64,000 bases of DNA from an uncultured Paracoccaceae bacterium (GCA_947500055.1 CANMQO010000004.1:310001-374000); one strand, 5' to 3'; numbered from the stretch's first letter, positions 1 through 8,473 are shown. A program made the numbers and translations. Notes: a model not told the origin generated them from the letters alone.

Positions 1-869
1 CGATGAAGCTGAACGGTGCGCGGCAGACGCCGGGCCCATGTGAGACGATCAAAGGGTTTGAACACCTTGATAAGGTGATTGATATCGATCAGCGTCCGAT
101 CGGGCGCACGCCGCGTTCGAACCCGGCCACTTATACCGGCGCATTTACCCCGATCCGGGATTGGTTCGCGGGCATGCCAGAGGCGAAGGCGCGTGGGTAT
201 AAGCCGGGCCGTTTTTCGTTCAACGTGAAAGGCGGTCGTTGTGAGGCCTGTCAGGGTGACGGTGTCATCAAGATCGAGATGCACTTCCTGCCGGATGTCT
301 ATGTGACATGCGAAACCTGTAAGGGCGCGCGTTATAATCGCGAGACGTTGGAGATCAAGTTCAAGGGTAAATCCATCGCGGATGTCCTTGATATGACAGT
401 GGAAGATGCGCAGCAATTCTTTAGCGCGGTGCCGTCGATCCGGTCAAAGATGGACGCCCTGATGCGGGTTGGTCTGGGATATATCAAGGTGGGCCAGCAG
501 GCGACAACGCTGTCTGGTGGTGAGGCGCAGCGCGTCAAGTTGAGCAAGGAACTGGCGCGTCAGTCTACGGGCCGCACGCTCTATATACTGGACGAGCCGA
601 CAACTGGGCTGCATTTTGAGGATGTGCGTAAGTTGCTGGAAGTGCTGCATGAATTGGTTGATCAGGGTAACTCTGTCATCGTGATCGAACATAATCTGGA
701 CGTGGTGAAAACCGCGGATCATATCATCGATATCGGCCCAGAGGGGGGCGACGGCGGCGGTCGGATTGTTGCGACTGGTACGCCCGAGAAGGTTGCCGAC
801 GTCGCGGAAAGCCACACAGGACGGTATCTGAAAGAGATGTTGAGCGCACGGAAGGTTGCGGCAGAGTAG
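1..869 (+). CDS. uvrA: UvrABC system protein A, C-terminal part (5' end outside window)
   Basis: This is the C-terminal third of UvrA, the damage-scanning ATPase of nucleotide excision repair. In the visible fragment a CxxC pair at residues 80/83 and a second at 103/106 form the zinc module typical of the second half of UvrA. It is followed by the ABC signature [11 protein letters not shown] near 170 and the Walker B stretch [12 protein letters not shown] near 193-204. The reading frame is open from the first base, so the start lies to the left of the window; the first ATG at position 3 is internal. In alphaproteobacteria uvrA is commonly in the SOS regulon, but its promoter is not visible here. 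The stop is 4 bases before the next gene. Confidence 0.97.
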   Translation, partial: MKLNGARQTPGPCETIKGFEHLDKVIDIDQRPIGRTPRSNPATYTGAFTPIRDWFAGMPEAKARGYKPGRFSFNVKGGRCEACQGDGVIKIEMHFLPDVYVTCETCKGARYNRETLEIKFKGKSIADVLDMTVEDAQQFFSAVPSIRSKMDALMRVGLGYIKVGQQATTLSGGEAQRVKLSKELARQSTGRTLYILDEPTTGLHFEDVRKLLEVLHELVDQGNSVIVIEHNLDVVKTADHIIDIGPEGGDGGGRIVATGTPEKVADVAESHTGRYLKEMLSARKVAAE

Positions 870-873
870 TCAG

Positions 874-1623
874 ATGGCCAGCGATGTAAAACCATCCTAC
901 CCTTGGCAAAAGGCACTCGCAATACTGGTATCTGCAGTTTGCATATCCTTTCGTCAGTGGCGGTTAGTCCTACTAATTCTTGTTATTGCAGGGCTTTTTA
1001 TTGCGGCTGGTTTTCTTACGCGACAGCTCGTGGCGCTTTCGTTCTTTTTGGGACTTCTTGAGGTTTTCCTTGTTATAGCGGTCCTTCCCGAGTTGTTGGT
1101 TTACTCTTGGATCATCGCTGTTTGGTTCAATGCTCAATCGCAACCTATTCGACTGAAAGTCGAGGCCACACAATACTTGCGATGCACGCTTGTCATTTTC
1201 ATTTCTGCGATGCCTTTGGTGCTGTCGGTCCTGTTGATTTGGCTATGGATTGGGTCGGTATTTTTTGTGTCTTTATATGTTTTGATTTTGCCAGCGGTGC
1301 TCGGCCAATTTCTGTTACTTCGATTTGCGCCGCATTTTCGGGGCGTTCCATTAGGCGAAGCGTGGAGTGCGACTCGGCCACAACATACCGTTTGCCTATG
1401 GCTGGCTTGGGTGCTCGTTCTGATTAGTCCCATCGCCGGGATCGTTTTTGGGTATGTGGGTTCTGAGATTGCGGCTTTGCTCCAGAACGTCTTGCTACTG
1501 CCGGAAATGACTTCGGGCGTTGTTTCTGCACAGATAGGGAAGGCACTGGTGGGAATCTTGACTGTCGCCGTGCTGCAGGTCGTCGCGCAACGGGCTGCAG
1601 ATAATGTGAAATTGCATCAGTGA
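874..1623 (+). CDS. Unknown integral membrane protein, 249 aa
   Basis: I do not recognise a family. The protein is very hydrophobic, with about five or six likely membrane segments: a pair in the first third (around IVLLILVIAGLF and the following LVALSFFLGLLEVFLVIAVL), two near the middle (LVIFISAMPLVLSVLLIWLW and VSLYVLILPAVL), one near residue 180 and one near the C-terminus. The ATG at 874 lies 4 bases after the uvrA stop, so the two genes are probably co-transcribed; an upstream TTG at 856 in the same frame would overlap uvrA. The DNA is visibly richer in A+T and T-runs than its neighbours, which may mean transfer or simply membrane-protein codon bias. The function is unknown. Confidence 0.75.
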   Translation: MASDVKPSYPWQKALAILVSAVCISFRQWRLVLLILVIAGLFIAAGFLTRQLVALSFFLGLLEVFLVIAVLPELLVYSWIIAVWFNAQSQPIRLKVEATQYLRCTLVIFISAMPLVLSVLLIWLWIGSVFFVSLYVLILPAVLGQFLLLRFAPHFRGVPLGEAWSATRPQHTVCLWLAWVLVLISPIAGIVFGYVGSEIAALLQNVLLLPEMTSGVVSAQIGKALVGILTVAVLQVVAQRAADNVKLHQ

Positions 1624-1685
1624 TGCAACAAAGCTGGCGTGTATGTGAGTTGCCATGAGTCGACTCGTTCGGTATCGCCAAAATC

Positions 1686-2312
1686 ATGAAGAGGCAGATT
1701 TTGAGAGTGCGTACACTAACGTGTGCTAGCGCCGTAGTGGCGGCGACCGCGTTGCATGCGGAAATCTATGAGGTTGGCACGTTCCGCGCGATTGAGGTGC
1801 AGCAAGATGTTCGCCTTGCCGTGACTATCGCCGATGAACAACTGGTCACTGCTGAGGCCCTGGACGGTGATGTCTCCAAATTGCGCCTGCGGGAGTTCTT
1901 GCCCTGGATCGTGTTTGATCGTGACACCCGGTGGCTGATCTTTCCCAAATGGCGCGAGGATGTGCTGCAGGTGTCGGTTGAAACGCCGGTGCTCAACGGT
2001 CTGAAGGCATTTGACGGAGCGCAGGCGACATTTTCCGGCGATGCGGATGAGCGACTTTGGATTGAGGCGGGCGACGGTGGGGCGGTCACCGTGCCCGATG
2101 TGCGGGTGGATGAGTTGACGCTCGTGGCGCGTGAGGGTGGCACGATTGTTGTTGCGGGTGACTGTGACCGCCTGACCATCCGCAACGAAGGCATTTCGAT
2201 TGATGCAAGCGGCATGGATTGCAGCAGTTTCGTGGTGCGCGGTGACCCGGCAGGTGTGACCCTGCCAGCGGGCGCCGTCACAGTTGACGAACACCCGGAG
2301 GTTAGTGGCTAG
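1686..2312 (+). CDS. Secreted GIN-like (DUF2807-type) protein, 208 aa
   Basis: An N-terminal signal peptide is clear: basic MKRQILRVRT, then a hydrophobic alanine-rich stretch ending near ALHA, so cleavage is expected around residue 25. The mature part is built of short, regular beta-like stretches (DGAQATFSGDADERLWIEAGDGG and DELTLVAREGGTIVVAGDCD) that resemble the putative autotransporter adhesin or head GIN domain (DUF2807), which forms a right-handed beta solenoid. The family has no known enzymatic role. The gene is convergent with mmsB and the two stop codons share the palindrome CTAG at 2309-2312. The family call rests on repeat style rather than on a diagnostic motif. Confidence 0.7.
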   Translation: MKRQILRVRTLTCASAVVAATALHAEIYEVGTFRAIEVQQDVRLAVTIADEQLVTAEALDGDVSKLRLREFLPWIVFDRDTRWLIFPKWREDVLQVSVETPVLNGLKAFDGAQATFSGDADERLWIEAGDGGAVTVPDVRVDELTLVAREGGTIVVAGDCDRLTIRNEGISIDASGMDCSSFVVRGDPAGVTLPAGAVTVDEHPEVSG

Positions 2313-3175
2313 CCGCGTCCGCGGTTTTCGAAACGCGGCAGCATGGCAGAGAAATCCTTGCCCTTGCCGTCTTCGTTCTCGACGAATTGCTGGTAAAGCG
2401 CGGTGGCCGCTTGCCCCATGGGCGTGTCGGCATCCGCAGCCGCAGCCGCCATTTGGCTGAGGTTCAGATCCTTGAGCATCAGTTCAGCGGCGAAGCCGGG
2501 TTGGTAGCCATTGTCAGCAGGGCTTTGCGGGCCGATGCCGGGCGCGGGGCAATAGGCATTCATTGTCCAACTGTAACCAGATGACGTGCTGACCACGTCG
2601 AACATCGCCTGCCGATCGAGGCCAAGTTTGTCGGCGAGCACGAAGGCCTCACAAGTGGCGATCATCGTCACCCCAAGGATCATGTTGTTGCAGATCTTGG
2701 CCGCCTGTCCGTTACCGGCGGGGCCGCAATGAACAGCCTTTTGACCCATGATATCAAACAGCGGTTTGACGGTGGCGAAGGCATCATCGGGTCCGCCAGC
2801 CATGAAGGTGAGCGTGCCATTGGTGGCCCCGCCGATCCCGCCGGAGACAGGCGCGTCGATGCCGGCAAGATTGTGTTTTTCGGCCTCTAAGGCGACAGCA
2901 CGCGCGCTTTCGACATCAACAGTGGAACAATCGAGATGGATCGCACCGGCTTTCATGGCTGGGTGAATTTCAGCAGCAACCGCGCGCAGGATATCGCCAT
3001 TGGGCAGCATCGTGATGACCACGTCCGCACCCTCGACCGTCGCAGCGGCGCTAGAGCCCATCGTGATACCATCAGGATGGGCAACGGTGTCAAATCCAGT
3101 GACGTCATGGTGTTTCGCCAGATTGGCGGCCATGGGCGCGCCCATATTACCAAGTCCGATGAATCCGATTTTCAT
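2309..3175 (-). CDS. mmsB: 3-hydroxyisobutyrate dehydrogenase
   Basis: This enzyme oxidises 3-hydroxyisobutyrate to methylmalonate semialdehyde with NAD+ in valine degradation. The N-terminal Rossmann motif GFIGLGNMGAPMA, the substrate-binding stretch DAPVSGGIGGATNGTLTFM near residue 120, and the catalytic lysine segment GNGQAAKICNN near 170 are all present, and 288 residues is normal. I start at MKIGFIGLG (ATG ending at 3175); the upstream in-frame ATG adds 32 residues that read into the preceding gene. The start overlaps the stop of the preceding hydrolase by 4 bases (ATGA), so translation is probably coupled. It is the last gene of the valine cassette. Confidence 0.95.
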   Translation of the reverse strand: MKIGFIGLGNMGAPMAANLAKHHDVTGFDTVAHPDGITMGSSAAATVEGADVVITMLPNGDILRAVAAEIHPAMKAGAIHLDCSTVDVESARAVALEAEKHNLAGIDAPVSGGIGGATNGTLTFMAGGPDDAFATVKPLFDIMGQKAVHCGPAGNGQAAKICNNMILGVTMIATCEAFVLADKLGLDRQAMFDVVSTSSGYSWTMNAYCPAPGIGPQSPADNGYQPGFAAELMLKDLNLSQMAAAAADADTPMGQAATALYQQFVENEDGKGKDFSAMLPRFENRGRG

Positions 3176-4209
3176 GATGTTTCCTCCCATTGCAGTGCGT
3201 CTTTCCCCAATGGGGCGGTCATTTGCGCCACCTCCGATGCGGATACGTCTGCCCAGTTTTTGTGTTTCCAAGCTGGATTACGGTCCCGGTCGATGATGGC
3301 TGACCGAATACCTTCGATAAAGTCGCCCTGTTCCGCGCAGCGGTAGGTATACCGAAATTCCTGATCAAGGGCGTTCTCGATGCACTGGTTATCGCGGACA
3401 TTATGGATGATCTGGGTTGCGACGGACATTGCAAGCGGCGCGTTCCGGTCGAGCAATTTGTGCGCATGTGTGACCGCAGGGCCTACACCGGTGGACATGG
3501 CGCTGTAGATATCCCGGAGCGTTGCGCCGGCGAAAGCCGTGTCGATTTCTGATTGCCAACCCGCAAGGCGGCTGATCGGGGCGGGATGGGGAGTGATCAC
3601 GGCTGGGTCACCTCTGTCAATCAGGGCGGTTTTGAGGGCGGGCCATTCGGCCTCTGGAATGAAGCTATCTGCGAAGCCTGCATAGATCGCATCGCCCGCA
3701 TCCATGCGGTCTCCGCTCAGCCCGAGGAATTCACCACAATGTCCGGGGGCCCTTGCGAGTATTAATGACCCGCCGACATCTGGCACCAACCCGATGGAGC
3801 ATTCGGGCATGGCGATCCTGCTGCTCTCGCAGACGATCCGATGGCTGCCATGGCACCCGACGCCGACCCCGCCGCCCATGGTGAAGCCTTGCAGGAAGGT
3901 CACAATGGGTTTGGCGTAGTTGTAGATGTTCGCGTTCAACCGGTATTCATCGCGCCAGAAGCGTTGGCCATAATCATAATCCCCGCGCACGGCAGTGGCA
4001 TACATCTCTGCGATATCTCCGCCGGAGCAGAAGGCCCGCTCGCCTGCGCCATCGATGAGGATCAGCGCCACATCCGGGTCGTCGCGCCATTCGTCAAGCG
4101 CACCTTCGATCGCCAAGCACATATCCCAGGTCAGGGCGTTCAGCGCTTTGGGTCGGTTCAGCGTAATGTGGCCTGCTTTGCCTGCCTTGCGAATGATAAT
4201 GTCGGTCAT
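3172..4209 (-). CDS. 3-hydroxyisobutyryl-CoA hydrolase (enoyl-CoA hydratase superfamily)
   Basis: A crotonase-fold thioesterase that releases 3-hydroxyisobutyrate from its CoA ester in valine catabolism. It shows FCSGGDI near residue 60 and the oxyanion-hole segment FTMGGGVGVG near 110, followed by PECSIGLVPDVGGS near 135, which carries the acidic residues typical of HIBYL-CoA hydrolases. The length (345 aa) and the C-terminal ECH_2-type extension, with FIEGIRSAIIDRDRNPAW near 310, separate it from ordinary enoyl-CoA hydratases of about 260 aa. It lies 45 bases after the acyl-CoA dehydrogenase and overlaps mmsB by 4 bases. Role is from family and context; mmsB directly downstream uses its product. 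Confidence 0.9.
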   Translation of the reverse strand: MTDIIIRKAGKAGHITLNRPKALNALTWDMCLAIEGALDEWRDDPDVALILIDGAGERAFCSGGDIAEMYATAVRGDYDYGQRFWRDEYRLNANIYNYAKPIVTFLQGFTMGGGVGVGCHGSHRIVCESSRIAMPECSIGLVPDVGGSLILARAPGHCGEFLGLSGDRMDAGDAIYAGFADSFIPEAEWPALKTALIDRGDPAVITPHPAPISRLAGWQSEIDTAFAGATLRDIYSAMSTGVGPAVTHAHKLLDRNAPLAMSVATQIIHNVRDNQCIENALDQEFRYTYRCAEQGDFIEGIRSAIIDRDRNPAWKHKNWADVSASEVAQMTAPLGKDALQWEETS

Positions 4210-4254
4210 GATTGGCCTGACGTAGAGGTCGCGGATCGGGTCCGGGACGGGCGT

Positions 4255-5391
4255 TTACTGGATCATATGCCGCGCTGTAATCAGCCGCATGATTTCGTTG
4301 GTGCCTTCGAGGATCTGATGTACGCGCAGGTCGCGCACGATCTTTTCGATCCCGTAATCGGCCAGGTAACCATAGCCGCCATGCAGTTGCAGGCATTGGT
4401 CAGCCACCTGTGACCCAACCTCGGTGCAGAGTTTCTTTGCCATGGCACAAAACTTGCTGGCGTCTGGTGCCCCGGTGTCAAGTTTCCATGCGGCTTGCCG
4501 CAAGAAGACGCGTGCCGATTGCAGGTTGATTTCCATATCCGCCAGCCGGAATTGCAGCCCCTGAAACTGGTCGATCGGTTTGCCGAAAGCCTTGCGCTCT
4601 TTCATATAGGCCAGCGTCTGGTCGAGCGCGGATTGGGCGGCACCAAGTGAGCAGGCGGCGATATTCAGGCGTCCGCCATCAAGGCCTGCCATAGCGTATT
4701 TGAACCCCTGTCCCTCTTCACCCAGCAGGTTATGCGCCGGGGTGTTGCAACTATCCAACTGGACTTGTCGCGTGGGTTGCGACCGCCAGCCCATCTTATC
4801 TTCCAGCCCCCCGTAGCTGAGGCCGGCGGCCCCATCTTCGATGATGACCGCGCTGATCCCGTTTGCACCGTCATCGCTGGTCCGCGCCATGATGACATAG
4901 GCGTCTGAGTAGCCCCCGCCGGAGATGAATGCCTTTGTGCCGGTCAGGCTGTAGCCCTCATTGGTGCGCAGCGCCCTTGTTTTCAGAGCTGCCGCGTCGG
5001 AGCCGGATCCCGGCTCTGTCAGGCAGTAGGACAGCACCATTTCCATGGTCAGGGCCTTGGGCAGTATCCGGCCCTTGAGATCGTCCGACCCGTAGGTGTC
5101 GATCATCTTGATGCACATATTGTGGATCGACAGGAACGCGGCGACCGATGCACAGGATTGCGATAACGCCTCGAACACCAGTGTCGCGTCAAGGCGTGAC
5201 AGGCCCGAGCCGCCGCTTTCCTCGCTGACGTAAAGTCCGCCAAAGCCCAATTCGGCAAGTTGCGGCCAGAGGGTCTTGGGAATTGTGCCTTCGGCCTCCC
5301 AGGTTCTTGCATGTGGTGCGATATGTTCAGCCCCAAATGCCTGCGCCATGTCGAAGATGGCGGATTGTTCCTCGGTCAGGGCAAAGTCCAT
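4255..5391 (-). CDS. Acyl-CoA dehydrogenase, probably isobutyryl-CoA dehydrogenase
   Basis: FAD-dependent dehydrogenase of 378 aa, the usual family length. Visible family motifs are CLTEPGSGSDAAALKT near residue 130 (FAD and substrate contacts), QVADQCLQLHGGYGYLADYGIEK near 335, and the C-terminal LEGTNEIMRLI, whose glutamate region matches the catalytic base position of this subgroup. Placement between mmsA and the hydrolase and mmsB genes points to oxidation of isobutyryl-CoA to methacrylyl-CoA in valine degradation. No enoyl-CoA hydratase for the following step lies in this cluster. A GGGGAGG ribosome site precedes the start, and a TGAAC-N4-GTTCA palindrome lies 22 bases upstream, so the gene may have its own regulated promoter. 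Confidence 0.9.
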   Translation of the reverse strand: MDFALTEEQSAIFDMAQAFGAEHIAPHARTWEAEGTIPKTLWPQLAELGFGGLYVSEESGGSGLSRLDATLVFEALSQSCASVAAFLSIHNMCIKMIDTYGSDDLKGRILPKALTMEMVLSYCLTEPGSGSDAAALKTRALRTNEGYSLTGTKAFISGGGYSDAYVIMARTSDDGANGISAVIIEDGAAGLSYGGLEDKMGWRSQPTRQVQLDSCNTPAHNLLGEEGQGFKYAMAGLDGGRLNIAACSLGAAQSALDQTLAYMKERKAFGKPIDQFQGLQFRLADMEINLQSARVFLRQAAWKLDTGAPDASKFCAMAKKLCTEVGSQVADQCLQLHGGYGYLADYGIEKIVRDLRVHQILEGTNEIMRLITARHMIQ

Positions 5392-5412
5392 TTATGCCTC
5401 CCCAGCATGAAT

Positions 5413-5426
5413 TGAACGCTTGTTCA
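5413..5426. promoter_or_regulatory. Candidate operator upstream of the acyl-CoA dehydrogenase
   Basis: Perfect 5-base arms TGAAC and GTTCA separated by 4 bases, placed 22 bases upstream of the acyl-CoA dehydrogenase start and downstream of the strong hairpin that follows mmsA. The size and position suit a TetR- or LysR-type operator. The regulator is not identified, and a short palindrome of this kind can occur by chance. Confidence 0.4.
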
Positions 5427-5468
5427 TATCTTGAGCAGTTTGCTGGCCAATGGCAAGGCCGACCTGCG

Positions 5469-5493
5469 ACGGCGCCCGGATACCGGGCGCCGT
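5469..5493. terminator. Strong hairpin between mmsA and the acyl-CoA dehydrogenase
   Basis: An 11-base perfect stem (ACGGCGCCCGG and its complement) with a 3-base loop lies directly after the mmsA stop. The T-run is on the plus-strand side (GTTTTGG), so for mmsA, read on the minus strand, the hairpin lacks a U tail. It may act as a partial terminator or as a 3'-end stabiliser that separates mmsA from the downstream genes. Confidence 0.55.
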
Positions 5494-5506
5494 TTTGGTG
5501 ACTGGG

Positions 5507-7006
5507 CTATTCCATCACCGGGATTGAGAATTCGCCGCCTTCCTTGATACCAGATGGCCAACGCGATGTGACCGTCTTGGTTCGGGTATAGAACTTGAAT
5601 GCGTCAGGTCCGTGCTGGTTCAGATCGCCGAACATCGATTTCTTCCAGCCGCCAAACGTGTGGTAGGCGAGCGGCACAGGGATAGGCACGTTCACACCGA
5701 CCATGCCGATATTGATGCGGCTGGCAAAATCGCGGGCAGTGTCACCATCGCGGGTAAAGATTGCGGTGCCGTTGCCGTATTCATGGTCCATTGCCAGCCC
5801 AAGCGCCTCCTCATAGGATTGCGCGCGCACGGTGGAAAGGACGGGGCCAAAAATCTCGGTCTTGTAGATATCCATATCCTTGGTCACGTTGTCAAAAAGA
5901 TGCGCGCCGACGAAGAACCCGTCTTCATATCCTTGCAGATTGAAATCGCGCCCATCGACGACGAGTTTTGCCCCTTGATCAATGCCCGTTTGCACAAGCC
6001 GACCAATGTTCTGTTTGGCCGCCGCAGTGACAACTGGCCCGTAGTCGACATCATTGCCTGCCGTATATGGCCCAACCTTCAGCGCTTCGACCCGTGGTGC
6101 CAGCTTTTCGATCAGCCGGTCAGCGGTCTCATCCCCGACCGGTACGGCGACCGAGATCGCCATGCAGCGTTCACCTGCCGCCCCGTAGCCCGCCCCGACC
6201 AATGCGTCCGCGGCCTGATCCATGTCCGCGTCGGGCATGATGATCATGTGGTTCTTTGCGCCGCCAAAACACTGCACCCGTTTGCCCTGTGCGCAGCCAC
6301 GCCCATAGATGTATTCGGCAATGGGGGTAGAGCCGACAAAGCCGATGGACTGGATCACGTCGTTATCGATGATTGCGTCAACGGCTTCCTTATCGCCATT
6401 CACAACCTGCAGAATACCCTTTGGCAGGCCGGCCTCTTCCATCAGTTCGACCAGCATCAGCGGCACGGATGGGTCACGCTCGGACGGTTTCAGGATGAAG
6501 GCGTTGCCGCACACGATGGCGGGTGCGAACATCCACATCGGGATCATTGCGGGGAAGTTAAATGGCGTGATCCCGGCGGTGACACCGAGCGGTTGCTTCA
6601 TCGAATACATGTCGATCCCGGGACCGGCGGCATCGGTGAATTCACCTTTCAGCAACTGCGGTGCGCCGATGCAATATTCGACCACTTCCAGCCCGCGAAT
6701 GACATCGCCTTTGGCGTCCGGCAGGGTCTTGCCATGTTCGCGTGACAGCGCTTCGGCCAATTTGTCCATATCCCGGTTCAACAGGCCTACAAAGGCCATC
6801 ATCACCCGCGCGCGCCGCTGTGGATTGGTGGCCGCCCATGCGGGCTGCGCTTTGGCGGCAAACTCGACCGCCTGTGCCATTTCGTCAGGGCTGGCCAGCG
6901 GCACCTTGGCTTGTACTTCACCGGTGGCCGGGTTGAAGACATCGGCAAAGCGTCCGGATGTGCCTTTGACATGTGCGCCGTTGATATAGTGGGTCAGTTC
7001 TTGCAT
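5507..7006 (-). CDS. mmsA: Methylmalonate-semialdehyde dehydrogenase (CoA-acylating)
   Basis: This aldehyde dehydrogenase converts methylmalonate semialdehyde to propionyl-CoA, the last dedicated step of valine breakdown, and is also used in inositol catabolism. The 499-residue length fits. Visible are FNFPAMIPMWMF near residue 150, the glycine-rich GFVGSTPIAEYIY, and the catalytic cysteine in GAAGERCMAIS near 285, the MMSDH-type version of the active site. I start at MQELTHYING (ATG ending at 7006), which has a GAGGAGG ribosome site just upstream; the longer frame extends into the divergent regulator. It is the first gene of the valine cassette and divergent from a LysR gene. Confidence 0.95.
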   Translation of the reverse strand: MQELTHYINGAHVKGTSGRFADVFNPATGEVQAKVPLASPDEMAQAVEFAAKAQPAWAATNPQRRARVMMAFVGLLNRDMDKLAEALSREHGKTLPDAKGDVIRGLEVVEYCIGAPQLLKGEFTDAAGPGIDMYSMKQPLGVTAGITPFNFPAMIPMWMFAPAIVCGNAFILKPSERDPSVPLMLVELMEEAGLPKGILQVVNGDKEAVDAIIDNDVIQSIGFVGSTPIAEYIYGRGCAQGKRVQCFGGAKNHMIIMPDADMDQAADALVGAGYGAAGERCMAISVAVPVGDETADRLIEKLAPRVEALKVGPYTAGNDVDYGPVVTAAAKQNIGRLVQTGIDQGAKLVVDGRDFNLQGYEDGFFVGAHLFDNVTKDMDIYKTEIFGPVLSTVRAQSYEEALGLAMDHEYGNGTAIFTRDGDTARDFASRINIGMVGVNVPIPVPLAYHTFGGWKKSMFGDLNQHGPDAFKFYTRTKTVTSRWPSGIKEGGEFSIPVME

Positions 7007-7075
7007 CAGAGCCTCCTCGTTTTCAGTTGCTGGCATTATAGGCTTGCATTTTTGAACGTAAAAGAAGCAATCTGC

Positions 7076-7094
7076 CAAAATCATTTTGCAAAAT
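7076..7094. promoter_or_regulatory. Overlapping CAAAAT palindromes in the mmsA-LysR intergenic region
   Basis: Three alternating copies of CAAAAT make two overlapping palindromes: CAAAATCATTTTG at 7076-7088 and ATTTTGCAAAAT at 7083-7094. They end 12 bases before the LysR start and about 70 bases upstream of mmsA. This is the usual place for a LysR autoregulatory and activating site, so the adjacent regulator is the natural candidate ligand. The assignment is inference from position. Confidence 0.5.
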
Positions 7095-7106
7095 TGCAAG
7101 GCTGAG

Positions 7107-8009
7107 ATGGATAACTGGGACGACATTCGTGTTTTTTTGGCGGTCGCCCGCGCGGAGAGCCTGTCGGGCGCTGCCCCGGTTCTGAAAATGGACCCTGCTA
7201 CGCTGGGCCGTCGCATTGCCCGGCTGGAACGATCATTGGGTGCGGGCCTTTTTGTGAAATCGCCACAGGGTTATGCACTGACTGATCTGGGGGAACGCAT
7301 GCGGGTCCGCGCGACAAAGGCAGAGGCGCAATTGTCGTTGGCCTTTGACGAGGGGCAGGGTGCATCTTCGGCATTGACCGGGCAAATCCGCATCGGTGCC
7401 CCGGATGGTGCTGCGAATTTCCTTTTGCCACAGGTTTGTGCGGCCATTCAGGCGGAAAACCCGGAATTGGAGGTTCAGGTCCTTGCCCTGCCGCGGGTGG
7501 TCAATTTGTCGCGGCGCGAGGCGGATATGGCGCTGACGGTTAGCCGACCGGCAGCAAGTCGATTGACGGTCGAGAAGGTGACGAACTATCAGCTTCATCT
7601 GGCCACCCGATCTGACGCGCCCCCGGTCACCACCCGCGATGACCTGCAAGGCCGTCCGGTGGTCGGATATATTCCGGATATGATTTTTGATAAGGAATTG
7701 GATTACTTGGGCGATTTGGGGGCAGGGGGGGTGCAGCTTGCGTCAAATTCCGTTGCGGTTCAACTCCAGATGCTGCGTCAGAACGGGGTGGGTTTCGTAC
7801 ATGACTTTGTTCTGCCCTTTGCGCCTGAACTGCGCATTGTCCTGCCCGATCAGATGTCGTTGCAGCGGTCTTTTTACCTTGTGCGCCACCGATCTGACCG
7901 GCAATCGGACCGACTGACACGGTTCGCACAGGCGCTCACGACGGGTTTGCAGGCTGAGGTTGCGCGGTTGGAGGGAATGGCACGCTTGACAGGTAGCCCC
8001 CCGATTTGA
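7107..8009 (+). CDS. LysR-family transcriptional regulator, likely of the valine cassette
   Basis: The N-terminal winged helix-turn-helix is typical (WDDIRVFLAVARAESLSGAAPVL...DPATLGRRIARLERSLG), followed by the LTDLGERM turn and a C-terminal effector domain starting near residue 90 (GQIRIGAPDGAANFLLP). At 300 aa it has normal LysR length. It belongs to the subgroup beginning MDNWDDIRVFL, often seen divergent from mmsA in related genomes. I chose ATG 7107; a TTG 21 bases upstream would add seven residues but lies inside the palindromic control region. The divergent arrangement with mmsA suggests control of valine catabolism, and the palindromes next to its start suggest autoregulation. The effector is unknown. 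Confidence 0.88.
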   Translation: MDNWDDIRVFLAVARAESLSGAAPVLKMDPATLGRRIARLERSLGAGLFVKSPQGYALTDLGERMRVRATKAEAQLSLAFDEGQGASSALTGQIRIGAPDGAANFLLPQVCAAIQAENPELEVQVLALPRVVNLSRREADMALTVSRPAASRLTVEKVTNYQLHLATRSDAPPVTTRDDLQGRPVVGYIPDMIFDKELDYLGDLGAGGVQLASNSVAVQLQMLRQNGVGFVHDFVLPFAPELRIVLPDQMSLQRSFYLVRHRSDRQSDRLTRFAQALTTGLQAEVARLEGMARLTGSPPI

Positions 8010-8038
8010 CACGCTAAAACTCAACGGAGGAGTAGATT

Positions 8039-8473
8039 ATGATCGTTTCCCAAATCCTGAAATCCAAACCTGAAGTGGGCGTTATTTCTGTCCGTCCAAC
8101 TGATCAGGTGGATCACGCGGTCAAGCTGTTATCGGAAAAACGGATCGGAACGGTTGTTGTGTCCTCTGACGGGGAAGCGCTTGACGGGATTCTATCAGAA
8201 CGCGATATCGTGCGGGAATTGGGCAAACGTGGTATCGCATGCCTGTCGGAGCCGGTCAGCAATCTGATGACCGCCAAGCTGGTCACCTGCAAACCGTCTG
8301 ATACGGCCCTTGACGTGCTTGAGATGATGACAAAGGGCCGGTTCCGCCACGTCCCGGTGATGGACGACGGCCAGATGATCGGCCTGATTTCCATTGGCGA
8401 TACCGTAAAGGCCCGCCTGGCGGAATTGGCGATGGAAAAGGATGCCCTTGAAGGCATGATCATGGGGCACTAG
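8039..8473 (+). CDS. CBS-domain protein, 144 aa
   Basis: The protein is two CBS motifs and little else. The first spans roughly residues 10-60 (VRPTDQVDHAVKLLSEKRIGTVVV...LDGILSERDIVREL). The second spans about 75-130 (CKPSDTALDVLEMMTKGRFRHVPVMDDGQMIGLISIGDTVKA). Stand-alone CBS pairs bind adenine nucleotides and act as energy or redox sensors for a partner protein, but no partner is evident here. A strong ribosome site GGAGGAG lies 8 bases before the ATG, and the gene is 29 bases after the LysR gene. No link to valine metabolism can be read from the sequence. Confidence 0.9.
   Translation: MIVSQILKSKPEVGVISVRPTDQVDHAVKLLSEKRIGTVVVSSDGEALDGILSERDIVRELGKRGIACLSEPVSNLMTAKLVTCKPSDTALDVLEMMTKGRFRHVPVMDDGQMIGLISIGDTVKARLAELAMEKDALEGMIMGH

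Noticed and set aside
856..873. TTG start extending the membrane protein into uvrA
   Set aside because: ATG 874 directly follows the uvrA stop and gives a natural N-terminus; the extension is only six residues of uvrA-overlapping sequence.
3841..4413. A 190-codon plus-strand frame across the hydrolase and acyl-CoA dehydrogenase junction
   Set aside because: It is antisense to two well-supported genes and has no recognisable domain; it is a shadow of their codon bias.
5612..6745. A 377-codon plus-strand frame opposite mmsA
   Set aside because: It lies entirely within mmsA on the other strand, has no ribosome site, and its translation shows no family motif. High-GC antisense frames of this length are common.
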